The notes beneath the pieces are model-generated. The model ran no database searches and was not told the DNA's origin. It saw only the letters and a program-made list of their open reading frames with translations. A program made the position numbers and the translations under genes. Positions 1-8,329 of a DNA stretch of 64,000 nucleotides are shown here, one piece after another; the first letter of the stretch is position 1, and the number at the start of each line of letters is the position of its first letter. This stretch comes from Corynebacterium imitans. Its GTDB lineage: Bacteria; Actinomycetota; Actinomycetes; Mycobacteriales; Mycobacteriaceae. The DNA is taken from contig NZ_CP009211.1 in assembly GCF_000739455.1 (NCBI RefSeq), positions 1,561,458 to 1,625,457 on the forward strand, given 5' to 3'.

Positions 1-22
1 CTTTCACAGCCTTCGCAGTCAT
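1..22 (-). CDS. 5' end of an unidentified gene (partial)
   Basis: Only the first seven codons (MTAKAVK) lie inside the window, reading leftwards off the edge. The start is supported by a good ribosome-binding site, AGAAGGAG, six bases before the ATG on the minus strand. Nothing about the product can be said from seven residues. The gene is divergent from the lipoprotein gene that begins at 153, so the 130 bases between them carry promoters for both. Confidence 0.6.
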
Positions 23-152
23 GGTGCACTCCTTCTACAGCCTTGTCTTGTTACTCGTTGCTGGCAACTTTAGCCCGCGGGCGGCAGGCGCACCGCACCG
101 GGCGCACGCAGGCTCCAGCCACCGCAAAGCTTGGTGCCCATATACTTAAAGC

Positions 153-845
153 ATGACTCACACGCACCACCAGTCTCGTCCGCACCCTGCCGTTACGCTT
201 GTCGGCGTGCTGTGCGCCTCCGCGCTCGCACTTACCGCGTGCGGACAGAGCGCCGATTCTGGCGACGCCACCACTGCCCCCTCCTCTACCGAGACAACCA
301 CTTCCACGGAGGCTGTGACGAGCACGCCGAGTGAGACTACTACGGCGGCTGCGGGGGACGAGGGGGCGTCGACAAGCGAGAAGCCCCAGCGCATGGCGAG
401 CGCGAGCAGCCCCTTCAAAGTCGAGGACGTGCGTGTGGCCCAGCCGCAGCCCGCTGATCTGACGCTGCAGGATATCCGCGTCGGCCAGCACGAGGGCTAC
501 GACAGAGTCGTGTTTGAGTACGCGGGCACCGGCATGCCTAGCTACCTGGCTGGCTACGCGGACACGCCGCGGCAGCAGGCCTCGGGTAACCCGATGCAGG
601 TGCCGGGTACCGCGCACCTCGAGCTGATCGTGCAAGGGACCGCAGGCGACATGATGCGCACGGACGCGCCGATTACCCAGATCGGCTCCAAGGGTGTGTC
701 GACTCGCAGTGTGCAAGACGTGTATCTCGCCTCCATTTTCGAGGCGGATTCGCAGTTCTTTATCGGGCTTGATCGAAAGCGCGGCTTCCACGTCTTCACG
801 CTGGAAAACCCAACGCGCATCGTGGTGGATATCGACGCCACCTAG
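153..845 (+). CDS. AMIN-like domain lipoprotein
   Basis: A 230-residue exported lipoprotein. The N-terminus has a hydrophobic stretch ending in the lipobox LTAC with the lipidated cysteine at residue 30. A Thr/Ser/Glu-rich low-complexity linker follows to about residue 85, typical of a tether across the cell wall. The C-terminal part (about 95-230) matches the AMIN-like beta domain found in actinobacterial secreted proteins, with RVVFEYAG and a final strand RIVVDID. AMIN domains bind cell-wall or envelope polymers, but the ligand here is unknown. The ATG has no Shine-Dalgarno; a -10 hexamer TATACT (141-146) lies six bases upstream, so the mRNA is probably leaderless. A strong terminator follows at 876-909. 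Confidence 0.82.
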   Translation: MTHTHHQSRPHPAVTLVGVLCASALALTACGQSADSGDATTAPSSTETTTSTEAVTSTPSETTTAAAGDEGASTSEKPQRMASASSPFKVEDVRVAQPQPADLTLQDIRVGQHEGYDRVVFEYAGTGMPSYLAGYADTPRQQASGNPMQVPGTAHLELIVQGTAGDMMRTDAPITQIGSKGVSTRSVQDVYLASIFEADSQFFIGLDRKRGFHVFTLENPTRIVVDIDAT

Positions 846-875
846 CCTTCCCGAGAGCTTTCGACCCTGCGAGAA

Positions 876-910
876 GCGGGCATGCGGAGTATCCCGCATG
901 CCCGCTTTTG
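876..910 (+). terminator. Rho-independent terminator after the AMIN-like lipoprotein
   Basis: A 12-bp perfect stem (876-887 with 894-905) and six-base loop are followed by TTTTGTTGT. It lies 30 bases after the lipoprotein stop codon and separates that gene from the flavoprotein/oxygenase operon. Confidence 0.88.
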
Positions 911-1068
911 TTGTCTCTGCGCACCATATTGCCGAATTGGTAACGTGGGCCACATAATAATTTGCAAGTGAGCGCTATTGCTGCGTATCGTCCGCTATTA
1001 TCTACATCAATTCATCCAGACTTCTTCTCGTCGGCGTTAGCTCGCGCCGACTGTGAAAGGCAACGCAC

Positions 1069-1851
1069 ATGTTTGACCCATACAGGCGACCGACCGTGGC
1101 CGTCATCGGTGCCGGCCCGGCCGGTGCCACCGCTGCCGCCGAATGCTCGTTCTCCGGCTTCGACACCACCCTGTTCGATATGCGCAGCCAGATCGGCGGC
1201 CACCTCACCGCCCCGGACGCGGAGCCGGTATCCAAGCACTTCCGCTACCGCACCCCGTATTTGAAGGTGACCAAGGTGGACGGCTCCGCCGCCTCCGCTG
1301 CCCGCCACCTCGCGGCCGCCGTCAACGCCGGCGGCGCACAGTTCCGCGCGAACACCACCGTGACCAAAGCCGCGTTTAATGAGGGCGAAGGCCAGTGGGA
1401 AGTCACTTTCAGCGGTGCCGACGGCACGACCGATACCGAACGCTTCGACATCCTCATCCGCGCCACCGGCGAGGCCTCCCCCTGGATCGAGGTGCCGGGC
1501 CGGCCAAACATCGCCGCCGACGACCTTTACCTCCACTACGGTGCCGAGGTTGTTGGCCTGCCGAACGCCCTGTTTGTCGACGGCCCCTTCCCCACCGACC
1601 GCGCACTCAAGCGCCACCCGCTGGCCGTGTTTGAGGCCCGCGGCGACTACGCCCGCCGCTACGCACGTCAGCTGGAGATCCGCGGCCCGGGCGCGCTTTC
1701 TGTCAAGCGCGACAAGTGGTTGGTCCAGCCCGGTGCCGTGCGTGGTATCCGCTCCAAACTTTCCGAATTCGACCCGGCCGTACACACATTCCAGCGCGCT
1801 TCCAACTACGCGGACGAGGCCCGTAAGTCCGCCCGCACCCACGTCGGCTAG
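1069..1851 (+). CDS. small FAD/NAD(P)-binding oxidoreductase
   Basis: A 260-residue protein beginning with a Rossmann dinucleotide-binding motif, GAGPAG at residues 14-19 in a VAVIGAGPAGATAA context, followed by FDMRSQIGG, a typical FAD-binding start. It resembles the N-terminal half of flavin monooxygenases, but families of that kind are usually 350-500 residues, so this is either a minimal member or a reductase-type partner protein. The start has AAAGG eight bases upstream. It is followed after 26 bases by a DUF2236 oxygenase gene with its own strong site, so the two are almost certainly co-transcribed and may work together. Substrate unknown. Confidence 0.72.
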   Translation: MFDPYRRPTVAVIGAGPAGATAAAECSFSGFDTTLFDMRSQIGGHLTAPDAEPVSKHFRYRTPYLKVTKVDGSAASAARHLAAAVNAGGAQFRANTTVTKAAFNEGEGQWEVTFSGADGTTDTERFDILIRATGEASPWIEVPGRPNIAADDLYLHYGAEVVGLPNALFVDGPFPTDRALKRHPLAVFEARGDYARRYARQLEIRGPGALSVKRDKWLVQPGAVRGIRSKLSEFDPAVHTFQRASNYADEARKSARTHVG

Positions 1852-1877
1852 AACTTACACCGCTTCTTCAAGGAGAC

Positions 1878-2795
1878 ATGATGACTACCGTTCACCCACC
1901 AAAGAACGAAACGAATGACACCGCAGCAGCGGCAGACCCGGTCACCGACATCGCCGCACCGGCTGCGGGCCTGCCCGAGCTCGGCCCCGACTCGATCCTG
2001 TGGAACCGCTTCGGTGACTGGCGCTCCGCTTTCGTTGCCCTGTCCGCTGGCGTGCTGCAGATCGCACAGCGCGACATCAGCCGCTCGCTGGTACAGCAGT
2101 CCAACGTGTTCGACAACGAGGTCGCACGCCTCGTCCGATCCGCCTTCCCGATCATCCGCGCAGTCTACGAGGGCCCCGAGGTCGGTGCCATGATCCGCGA
2201 CTTCCACAAGGACATCAAGGGCACCCACCCGGATGGCTCGCGCTACCACTCGCTGAACCCAGAGGTCTACTACTGGGCACACGCCACCTTCGTGTCCATG
2301 CCGTACCTGCTCGCAGGCAACTTCATGCCGGATATGACCCGCACCGAAAAGGAGCAGCTCTTCCAGGAGTGCCGCACCTGGTACAGCTTCTACGGTGTTG
2401 CCGAGCCGGACGATGCGCCGAAGACTTACGACGAGTACGTCGAGTACATGGACGCGATGATTGACAAGCTGGGTCCCAGCGAGACCATCGATCGCTCCCG
2501 CATCATCAACGGCCTGACCCTGGACACCCCGGACCCGTCTGTGCCGAAGTGGGCGTGGAAGCCGATCGCCCCCTACGTGTCCAAGCTGCTCCTGTGGGTT
2601 GCCATCGGCATGATCCCGGACAAGCTGCGCGACAAGTTGGGCTGGGAGTGGACCAAGTCCGACGCCCGTCGCCTCAAGGCACTGTCCACTGGCACCCGCC
2701 TGGTCTTCTCCGTCCTGCCACGCAAGGCCCGCATGGTGCCGATCGCCTCGCGCGCCTTCGAGAAGGCAGAAGCCGAGGGCGGTTTCCACTACTAG
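1878..2795 (+). CDS. DUF2236 / MpaB-family oxygenase (copy 1)
   Basis: A 305-residue member of the DUF2236 family. Characterised relatives are the heme-dependent latex-clearing protein Lcp and MpaB of mycophenolic acid biosynthesis, both of which cleave isoprenoid chains oxidatively. Family features visible are GPDSILWNRFGDWR near residue 35, the helix RDFHKDIKG, and the strongly conserved block YHSLNPEVYYWAHATF (about 124-139) with two histidines. No signal peptide is seen, so it should be cytoplasmic or peripheral. AAGGAGAC precedes tandem ATG codons (1878 and 1881). It forms an operon with the upstream flavoprotein and ends in a terminator at 2818-2854. A diverged paralogue lies at 5620. 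The substrate is not inferable from sequence. Confidence 0.8.
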   Translation: MMTTVHPPKNETNDTAAAADPVTDIAAPAAGLPELGPDSILWNRFGDWRSAFVALSAGVLQIAQRDISRSLVQQSNVFDNEVARLVRSAFPIIRAVYEGPEVGAMIRDFHKDIKGTHPDGSRYHSLNPEVYYWAHATFVSMPYLLAGNFMPDMTRTEKEQLFQECRTWYSFYGVAEPDDAPKTYDEYVEYMDAMIDKLGPSETIDRSRIINGLTLDTPDPSVPKWAWKPIAPYVSKLLLWVAIGMIPDKLRDKLGWEWTKSDARRLKALSTGTRLVFSVLPRKARMVPIASRAFEKAEAEGGFHY

Positions 2796-2817
2796 GAGGC
2801 CTTGACCGCGGCTTTCA

Positions 2818-2854
2818 GCGCCAGGTTCCGCGTTCCCGCGGGCCTGGCGCTTTT
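2818..2854 (+). terminator. Rho-independent terminator after the first DUF2236 gene
   Basis: GCGCCAGG (2818-2825) pairs with CCTGGCGC (2843-2850) across a GC-rich loop and is followed by TTTTGCG. It closes the flavoprotein-oxygenase operon. Confidence 0.85.
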
Positions 2855-2920
2855 GCGTGGGTCCGGTGGGGGTGGCGTAGCGCTTCGAGCTGCCGTTGCG
2901 CGGTGCCCTAAATGTGTCCT

Positions 2921-3009
2921 AAACGGAGCTAGCTCCATTTGGCTCAATCCCGGTCACAAATCCCCAGGTCGTGCAATACTGACAACCCCAAACGGAGCTA
3001 GCTCCATAT
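2921..3009. repeat. 69-bp-period palindromic repeat cluster A (2 copies)
   Basis: Two copies of the palindrome GGAGCTAGCTCC (2925-2936 and 2994-3005), start-to-start distance 69 bp, each embedded in a wider AAAC-core-ATTT-like inverted repeat. Midway between them (2958-2971) is AAATCCCCAGGTCG, the asymmetric motif found at the centre of every interval in this repeat family. The cluster sits in the convergent gap between the first DUF2236 gene and the DUF6114 gene. See also clusters at 28079, 39030 and 46560. Confidence 0.93.
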
Positions 3010-3049
3010 AGACCAACGTTTAGACCAACGCCGCCCGGAAGCCAGTGGA

Positions 3050-3112
3050 CACAGCAAAAGACCCGGCCAGCCGCTCCCACGATGTACTACACCGTGGCAG
3101 CAGCTGCCGGGC
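3050..3112 (-). terminator. Terminator of the DUF6230-DUF6114 operon
   Basis: A long imperfect hairpin: CCCGG at 3062-3066 pairs with CCGGG at 3107-3111, with further pairing of CCCACG (3076-3081) against CGTGG (3093-3097) and partial AGC/GCT pairing between. On the minus strand it is followed by TCTTTTGCTG. It lies about 35 bases beyond the DUF6114 stop codon. The rest of 2796-3146 holds the copy-1 oxygenase terminator and repeat cluster A, and no gene. Confidence 0.7.
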
Positions 3113-3146
3113 CCTACAGACCGTCAGCCTTACAGTCCATCCCCGT

Positions 3147-4601
3147 TTAGGGAACGGTGAGGCGCACCGACGGCGCGTCGAAGTTCTTGCCGTAGAGCGC
3201 GACCATCTCCATGGTCACGCCGGTCAGGGAGATCTCCTTCATCAGCATGTCGGGGATCTCCATGTTCGGTACCGGGTGACGCTCTGGTACGCCGAGCTGA
3301 TCCAACACCGAGTTGATGTCGCCATTCAGGTTCACGGTTACCGGGATCGTGCGCACGTCACGCACCGCCGGGGTGGCGGTGAGCCCGGTAGCGACGATCT
3401 TCACCGGGCCGTCGATTACCTTGGTGTCCACGTTGCCGGTGCTCAGCTTCGCCCCGCCGCCAAAGCCGGGGATCTGCAGTCCCAGGTTGCGGCCGACGAG
3501 GCGATCGCCGGTCAGAATCAGCGCGCGCGTGGGCGTGCCTGCGACGTTGACGTAGTCCAAGGTGGCGTGCACGTTGCCGGTGATGGTGACTTTATCAGCG
3601 GTCACCGTAGCTGGAGTCGCCGCGGGTGCGAGCGGGCCCGCGGCCCTCGCGCCGACTTCTGGGCCCGGAGTGGGGCTCGGCGCCGGTGTGGTCTGGCTCG
3701 TCGTCGTTGCCTGTGCACTCGGACGTTCCGACGGCTGCCCTGCGCCTGGTGGCGGGGGTACGTTGAGGGAGGGCAACGGCACGTCGGGAAGCTGCGGGAG
3801 CTCGAGCTGCGGGGTCGGTAGCTGCGGGAGCTGCACCGCCGGCGCCGGTTGCGCGACTTTACGTGCGGTCTCCTGGGCGGACACCGTCTGCGCGTCGCCG
3901 AGCACGAGGCCGACCAGAGCCGTGGCAGTTGCGAGCGCGACAATCGAGTTCAGCGTCGAGCCGCCCAGGCGAGTGCTCCCGCCGCGGCCTTCCTCCTGCT
4001 CCGGCTCTGCGCCATCGAACGCTTCCTCTGCAAAGGGGTCGAAGTCCTCTTCTTCGTCTTTCGGTTCGGCTTCCTTGACACGTTTCTTCTTCGCGCGCTT
4101 CTTCTTCGGCGTATCCGAACCTTCGCCCTCTTCAGGTTCCCAGCCGAGCGCGAGCGAGCCGCCCACAATCCCGAAGAGCGAGCCGACGACAAAACCGCCG
4201 AGGTTCGAGGTGGGCAGCGCCACCACGGCCACAATAATGGCAAGCACGCCGAGGTAGACGGCGGTCGCCGGCTGCAGCCAGCAGCCCAGCCCAAACATGA
4301 ACATCAGCACGCCGATCAGCAGCGTCGAGACGCCGGAGACCGTAGAAATCATCACCAGGATGTCAGAAAGCTGCACCGTAATATAGGCGGGCGCAGCGAT
4401 GACAAACCCGGAGATCATCATGAGCAGGCCGGGAATGAAGGGCCGGTTGCGGCGCCACCGCTTGAAGCGCTGGGCAGTGGTCAGCTGCTCCTCGCCGTCC
4501 TCCACCTCGACTCGTTCAAGTTCGGCGGTTTCAGCAGTGCTTGTCGACGCCCCGTCGTCAAGCGAGTCTTGCGGTTCTTTCGGATCAGAGGCCGCAGGCA
4601 T
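3147..4601 (-). CDS. DUF6114 membrane protein with proline-rich linker and extracytoplasmic C-terminal domain
   Basis: A 484-residue protein. An acidic N-terminus is followed by about four transmembrane segments (roughly residues 55-150, starting RPFIPGLLMMISGFVIAAP), the part that matches DUF6114. A very basic patch (KKKRAKKKR), another hydrophobic helix near residue 220, a proline-rich linker with PQLP-type repeats, and a beta-rich C-terminal domain of about 160 residues come next. DUF6114 proteins I know of are mostly the membrane part only, so the C-terminal domain is an addition; its style (TADKVTITGN) resembles the partner DUF6230 protein. The ATG at 4601 has AGGGG eight bases upstream; a GTG at 4607 is possible. 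It overlaps the DUF6230 gene by 17 bases, implying coupled translation. Function unknown; envelope-associated. Confidence 0.75.
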   Translation of the reverse strand: MPAASDPKEPQDSLDDGASTSTAETAELERVEVEDGEEQLTTAQRFKRWRRNRPFIPGLLMMISGFVIAAPAYITVQLSDILVMISTVSGVSTLLIGVLMFMFGLGCWLQPATAVYLGVLAIIVAVVALPTSNLGGFVVGSLFGIVGGSLALGWEPEEGEGSDTPKKKRAKKKRVKEAEPKDEEEDFDPFAEEAFDGAEPEQEEGRGGSTRLGGSTLNSIVALATATALVGLVLGDAQTVSAQETARKVAQPAPAVQLPQLPTPQLELPQLPDVPLPSLNVPPPPGAGQPSERPSAQATTTSQTTPAPSPTPGPEVGARAAGPLAPAATPATVTADKVTITGNVHATLDYVNVAGTPTRALILTGDRLVGRNLGLQIPGFGGGAKLSTGNVDTKVIDGPVKIVATGLTATPAVRDVRTIPVTVNLNGDINSVLDQLGVPERHPVPNMEIPDMLMKEISLTGVTMEMVALYGKNFDAPSVRLTVP

Positions 4602-5169
4602 TCTCACGTCCCCTCTCCACGGTCACACCGACGCCGGAGGCGGACAGGTACTCCGCGCCGACGGAGGTGGTGGTGATGTCGTCGGCGCTCAGGGTCACCT
4701 TGCTCGAGTGCAGACCCCAAGAACCGGGGGACGCCTGCGGGACGACCTGCTTGGCATCGATGCCCACGCTGGCGTCGGTAAGCTGCAGCGCGCCCTTAAT
4801 GTCGTTGGCGCCCACAACGAGGTTGCGTACCTCAACGCTATTGTCGCCCTTGGCGCGCAGGGCGAGCGTGCCCTCCCCCACCATGGGCAGATCCGGCAAG
4901 GTAGCGGACAGACAGAGGTTCGACGCGTACGCGTGGCCGAACTTCAGGCGGGCGACGGGGATCGTGTCATCCTCTTTCATCTGCTCACTGTCCACGAACA
5001 GGGCAAATTCTTCACCTTCGAGGTGAGTCATGCTCACCTTAAAGAAGGTCCCGGACAGGGCGAGATTTGCGGTTAACCCGCCCTGGGCCACCGCCACGCC
5101 GGTCGCGCCAAAGGCGGCCAGCCCCGCGGTCAGCGCGACCGCGGTCTTCTTCCAGTTGAATTTCCCCAT
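4585..5169 (-). CDS. DUF6230 family exported protein
   Basis: A 194-residue protein with an N-terminal basic region and hydrophobic segment (residues 8-28, ending GVAVAQ), either a cleaved signal peptide or an anchor. The remainder is beta-rich, with LTANLALSGTFFKVS and repeated Asn/Asp-Ile-Lys-type strands, matching the actinobacterial DUF6230 family, which is commonly encoded next to DUF6114. Some databases label the family cholesterol esterase, for which I see no catalytic motif. GAAAGG eight bases before the ATG supports the start. First gene of a two-gene operon with DUF6114; upstream lies a 450-base divergent promoter region. Confidence 0.78.
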   Translation of the reverse strand: MGKFNWKKTAVALTAGLAAFGATGVAVAQGGLTANLALSGTFFKVSMTHLEGEEFALFVDSEQMKEDDTIPVARLKFGHAYASNLCLSATLPDLPMVGEGTLALRAKGDNSVEVRNLVVGANDIKGALQLTDASVGIDAKQVVPQASPGSWGLHSSKVTLSADDITTTSVGAEYLSASGVGVTVERGRENACGL

Positions 5170-5619
5170 GGGATCTACCTTTCATCAATGGGAAACCGTG
5201 AACGTAAAGCTCCTGCTCACTTCCGTTTCACGCACGTTGTGGGCAAACCGCGCCAGCTCCAAAGACTGGCGAAGCGTCTGAAACGACACAATCGAGTATG
5301 ATCTGCCACACGCTACCACGCTTTAGGTGGCGCACACCAACACACTCGCGCATGTGTGGCACATCCAGTGATCCTTCCACACTCCGGGCGCGTGCGTGGC
5401 GCTTTCACGACGCGCCGAACCCTCGAAGGCGTGCCAATCCCCGCGACAGGTGCCGCTCCTCGGCAGCACACCCTCCCCGCTACTCGCAGTACCGATAATG
5501 AGGTATGGGTAATATTTTCGTTTCGAAAACAGTGTGGGCCATTTCCCACGGCCGCAACTATTGTGCTATTGTTCACATATCAATCGTGATGTCGACTAGC
5601 ACATGGAAAGAGGCAGCTG
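5170..5619. promoter_or_regulatory. 450-base divergent control region between DUF6230 and the second DUF2236 gene
   Basis: No gene is visible. It must hold promoters for both flanking genes. Near the oxygenase end are two short inverted repeats that look like operators or leader hairpins: TTTTCG-TTT-CGAAAA at 5515-5529 and GTGGG-6 nt-CCCAC at 5534-5549. Downstream, TATTGT (5560-5565) is a candidate -10 for the oxygenase gene. For the minus-strand gene a CATACT-like hexamer lies near 5295-5300. No regulator gene is adjacent, so any regulator acts in trans. Confidence 0.5.
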
Positions 5620-6651
5620 ATGGCTACTCCAGTTTCCGCCGACAAGCCCAAGGGCGGCAAGCGCGAAATCCGCCGCTCGCCCCTCGGCCCGGATTCCCTT
5701 CTGTGGAAGTGGGGCTCCGACAACCGCATCCAGCTACTCCGCGGCTACACGGGCATTATGCAGAACATGCACCCGGCGATCGGCCAGTCGCTGCTGGATC
5801 ACTCCAAGTTCTTCGACGAGCCCTTTGCCCGCCTGGAGCGCTCCACCCCGCAGATCATCATGTCTATCTACGACGATGAGGGGCTGTCCAAGAATATCCG
5901 TGACTACCACACCACCATTAAGGGCAAGCTGCGCAACGGCGAGCGCTACCACTCCATGAACCCGGAGACCTTCTGGTGGGCGCACGCCACCTTCGTCTAC
6001 CGCGTGATCTACGCCCAGGAGCTTTTCGGCACCCCGTTCACCCACGAGGAGAAGGACCAGATTGTCCGCGAGGGCGTGACCTGGTGGGACAAGTACGAGA
6101 TGTCTGAGCGCCCCGTCATCGACAACTACGACGACCTGATGGCCTACATGGACGAGATGGTCGACACGGTGCTCGAGCGCAACGAGACAGTCGACTTCGC
6201 ACTGCGTACCGCGCGCGAAGAGATGATCACCCCGCCGGAAGGCGTGCCGCTGAAGGTGTGGAAGGTCATTTGGAAGCCGATCATGCGCCCGGTCATTTGG
6301 CTTACCTACGGCACCCTGCCTGAGAAGGAACGCCGCATCCTGGACCTGGAGTGGACCAAGAAGGACCAGAAGCGCTTTGACCGCATCGCCAAGCTGGTGA
6401 AGAAGGTCTTCGAGATCCTGCCCGAGGACAAGCGCTACATGGAGCCGGGCCGCTCCCAGATGATCAAGCACGGCATGATCGAGGGCAAGTACAAGGAGCC
6501 GCGCAACATCGCGCCGTACAACAACGGCGGCGACCCGGAGGAAGAGCTCAAGGCTGCCGACGGCATTACTGTCGCCGCGCGTGAGCCCGGCGAGAAGGGC
6601 AACGAGGACGGCGGTGCCGCAGCACGCCGCGCCGCAGGCTGCCCGTTCTAA
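5620..6651 (+). CDS. DUF2236 / MpaB-family oxygenase (copy 2)
   Basis: A 343-residue DUF2236 protein, a clear but distant paralogue of the product of 1878-2795. Shared landmarks are GPDSLLWKWGSD at the start of the domain, IRDYHTTIKG, and YHSMNPETFWWAHATF. It is longer at the C-terminus, with a charged tail ending in CPF. Family knowledge suggests a heme-dependent oxygenase cleaving an isoprenoid or other unsaturated chain; that is inference. AGAGG six bases before the ATG supports the start. An aldehyde dehydrogenase gene follows after 94 bases with only a hairpin (6670-6706) between, so the aldehyde product of cleavage could be oxidised by the neighbour. Confidence 0.8.
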   Translation: MATPVSADKPKGGKREIRRSPLGPDSLLWKWGSDNRIQLLRGYTGIMQNMHPAIGQSLLDHSKFFDEPFARLERSTPQIIMSIYDDEGLSKNIRDYHTTIKGKLRNGERYHSMNPETFWWAHATFVYRVIYAQELFGTPFTHEEKDQIVREGVTWWDKYEMSERPVIDNYDDLMAYMDEMVDTVLERNETVDFALRTAREEMITPPEGVPLKVWKVIWKPIMRPVIWLTYGTLPEKERRILDLEWTKKDQKRFDRIAKLVKKVFEILPEDKRYMEPGRSQMIKHGMIEGKYKEPRNIAPYNNGGDPEEELKAADGITVAAREPGEKGNEDGGAAARRAAGCPF

Positions 6652-6669
6652 TCCCGCACCTCAGTACCC

Positions 6670-6706
6670 CACGCCCCAGGTTCGCACACCCGCAACCTGG
6701 GGCGTG
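6670..6706 (+). other. 13-bp perfect hairpin between the oxygenase and aldehyde dehydrogenase genes
   Basis: CACGCCCCAGGTT (6670-6682) pairs perfectly with 6694-6706 across an 11-base loop. There is no U-run after it (AGTCCTTGC), so it is more likely an mRNA-stabilising or attenuating hairpin than a clean terminator. It would let the oxygenase and dehydrogenase be expressed at different levels from one transcript. Confidence 0.65.
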
Positions 6707-6745
6707 AGTCCTTGCACACAGCAACTTTTTATTGGAGAATTTCCC

Positions 6746-8329
6746 ATGCCAATTCGGCGCCTGAAGGCACAACCGCTGCCGGAGCACTTCCTCGAGATGC
6801 TGCTCAACCTCACCACCAACCACGCCACCGGCTCGCTCTACAACGGCGAGCGCCAAGAAGTGACTTCCCCGTTTGTCGACGAGCCCATCGGCTGGGTCGG
6901 CGTCGGCACCGAAGCTGATGTCGACGAAGCCTTCCGTCGAGCCCGCGTAGCCCAAAAGCAGTGGGCTGCACGTGAGATCGGCGAGCGCGTCGCAGTGCTC
7001 TCCCGCTTCCACGACCTGGTCTACCGCAACCAGGATCTGCTGGCAGACGTCGTCCAGTTAGAGACCGGCAAGGACCGCACCGCAGCGTTCGACGAAGTAC
7101 TCGACGTCCTCAACAACGCCCGCTACTACTGCAACAAGGCGGAAGCCCTGCTTTCCGACACCAAACGTGCCGGTGCCTTTCCGCTGATTTCCAAGACGGT
7201 CGAGCAGCGCGTGCCCAAGGGCATCGTCGGCCAGATCAGCCCGTGGAACTACCCGCTCGCTCTCGGCGTGTCCGACGCGATCGCAGCGCTTATCGCCGGA
7301 AACGGTATCGTCGCAAAGCCGGACTGGCAGACCCCATTTTCCAACCTCATCGCGCTGCACTTCCTCATCGAGGCAGGCCTGCCGCGCGAACTATTCCAGA
7401 TCGTCACCGGTTCCGGCCGACAAGTCGGTGCCGCGATCTCCACGCAATGCGACTACCTCATGTTCACCGGTTCGACCCAGACCGGCAAGATCCTCGGCGA
7501 GACTGTCGGCGAGCGTCTCGTAGGCTACTCGGCGGAGCTGGGCGGCAAGAACGCAATGCTCATCGCGCCGGACGCGGACATTGAGAAGCACGCCAACACC
7601 ATCGCCACCGCCTGCTTCTCCAACTCCGGCCAGCTGTGCGTGTCCATCGAGCGCATCTACGTGCCCGACGCCATCTTCGACCGCTTCATCGACGCCTTCC
7701 GCAAGGCCACCGAGTCCATCACCCTGGGCTCCGGGCTGAACTGGGATTACGAGATGGGCTCGCTCATCAACCAGGATCAACTCGACCGGGTCCAAGCATT
7801 TGTCGACGACGCGCTTTCCAAGGGTGCCACCCTCATCACCGGTGGCAAGGCCCGCCCGGACGTCGGCCCGTACCACTTCGCCCCCACTATCTTGACCGAC
7901 CTGGGCCCGGACACCGACCTGGAAACCCAGGAGGTCTTCGGTCCGGTGGTCTATGTCCAGCGCGTCCGCGACATGGACGAGGCCGTCGAGCTGGCCAACT
8001 CGCTCGACTACGGGCTCAACGCCTCTGTCTTCGGTGCGCCGAAGACCGCGTGGGCGCTGGCGAGGCGCATCGAGTCCGGCAGCGTCACCATCAACGACGG
8101 CTACGCGTCCACCTGGGCTGCCATCTCCACCCCGCTTGGCGGCGTGAAGCAGTCCGGGCTGTCCCGCCGCCACGGTGCCGAGGGGCTGACCAAGTACACG
8201 GAGCCGAAGAACATCTCCGAGCAGCGCATCATGCCGATGCGCGGGCCGGCCCAGCTGCCGCGCAGGTACTACGGCACGCTGCTCAGCACCGCGCTAAACC
8301 TGGGCAAGAAGCTGCGCTTCCTCCCCTAG
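6746..8329 (+). CDS. gabD: succinate-semialdehyde dehydrogenase-type aldehyde dehydrogenase
   Basis: A 527-residue NAD(P)-dependent aldehyde dehydrogenase, closest in style to actinobacterial NADP-dependent succinic semialdehyde dehydrogenases. Visible are the substrate/cofactor loop SPWNYP (165-170), the general base Glu264 in AELGGKN, the nucleophile Cys298 in SNSGQLC, and QEVFGPVV near residue 395. It normally oxidises succinate semialdehyde to succinate in the GABA shunt. The ATG at 6746 is chosen because TTGGAGAA ends five bases before it; a longer reading frame upstream lacks a ribosome site and overlaps the previous gene. The context with two MpaB-type oxygenases leaves open that it oxidises a different aldehyde. 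Followed by a 23-base alternating purine-pyrimidine run and a terminator. Confidence 0.88.
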   Translation: MPIRRLKAQPLPEHFLEMLLNLTTNHATGSLYNGERQEVTSPFVDEPIGWVGVGTEADVDEAFRRARVAQKQWAAREIGERVAVLSRFHDLVYRNQDLLADVVQLETGKDRTAAFDEVLDVLNNARYYCNKAEALLSDTKRAGAFPLISKTVEQRVPKGIVGQISPWNYPLALGVSDAIAALIAGNGIVAKPDWQTPFSNLIALHFLIEAGLPRELFQIVTGSGRQVGAAISTQCDYLMFTGSTQTGKILGETVGERLVGYSAELGGKNAMLIAPDADIEKHANTIATACFSNSGQLCVSIERIYVPDAIFDRFIDAFRKATESITLGSGLNWDYEMGSLINQDQLDRVQAFVDDALSKGATLITGGKARPDVGPYHFAPTILTDLGPDTDLETQEVFGPVVYVQRVRDMDEAVELANSLDYGLNASVFGAPKTAWALARRIESGSVTINDGYASTWAAISTPLGGVKQSGLSRRHGAEGLTKYTEPKNISEQRIMPMRGPAQLPRRYYGTLLSTALNLGKKLRFLP

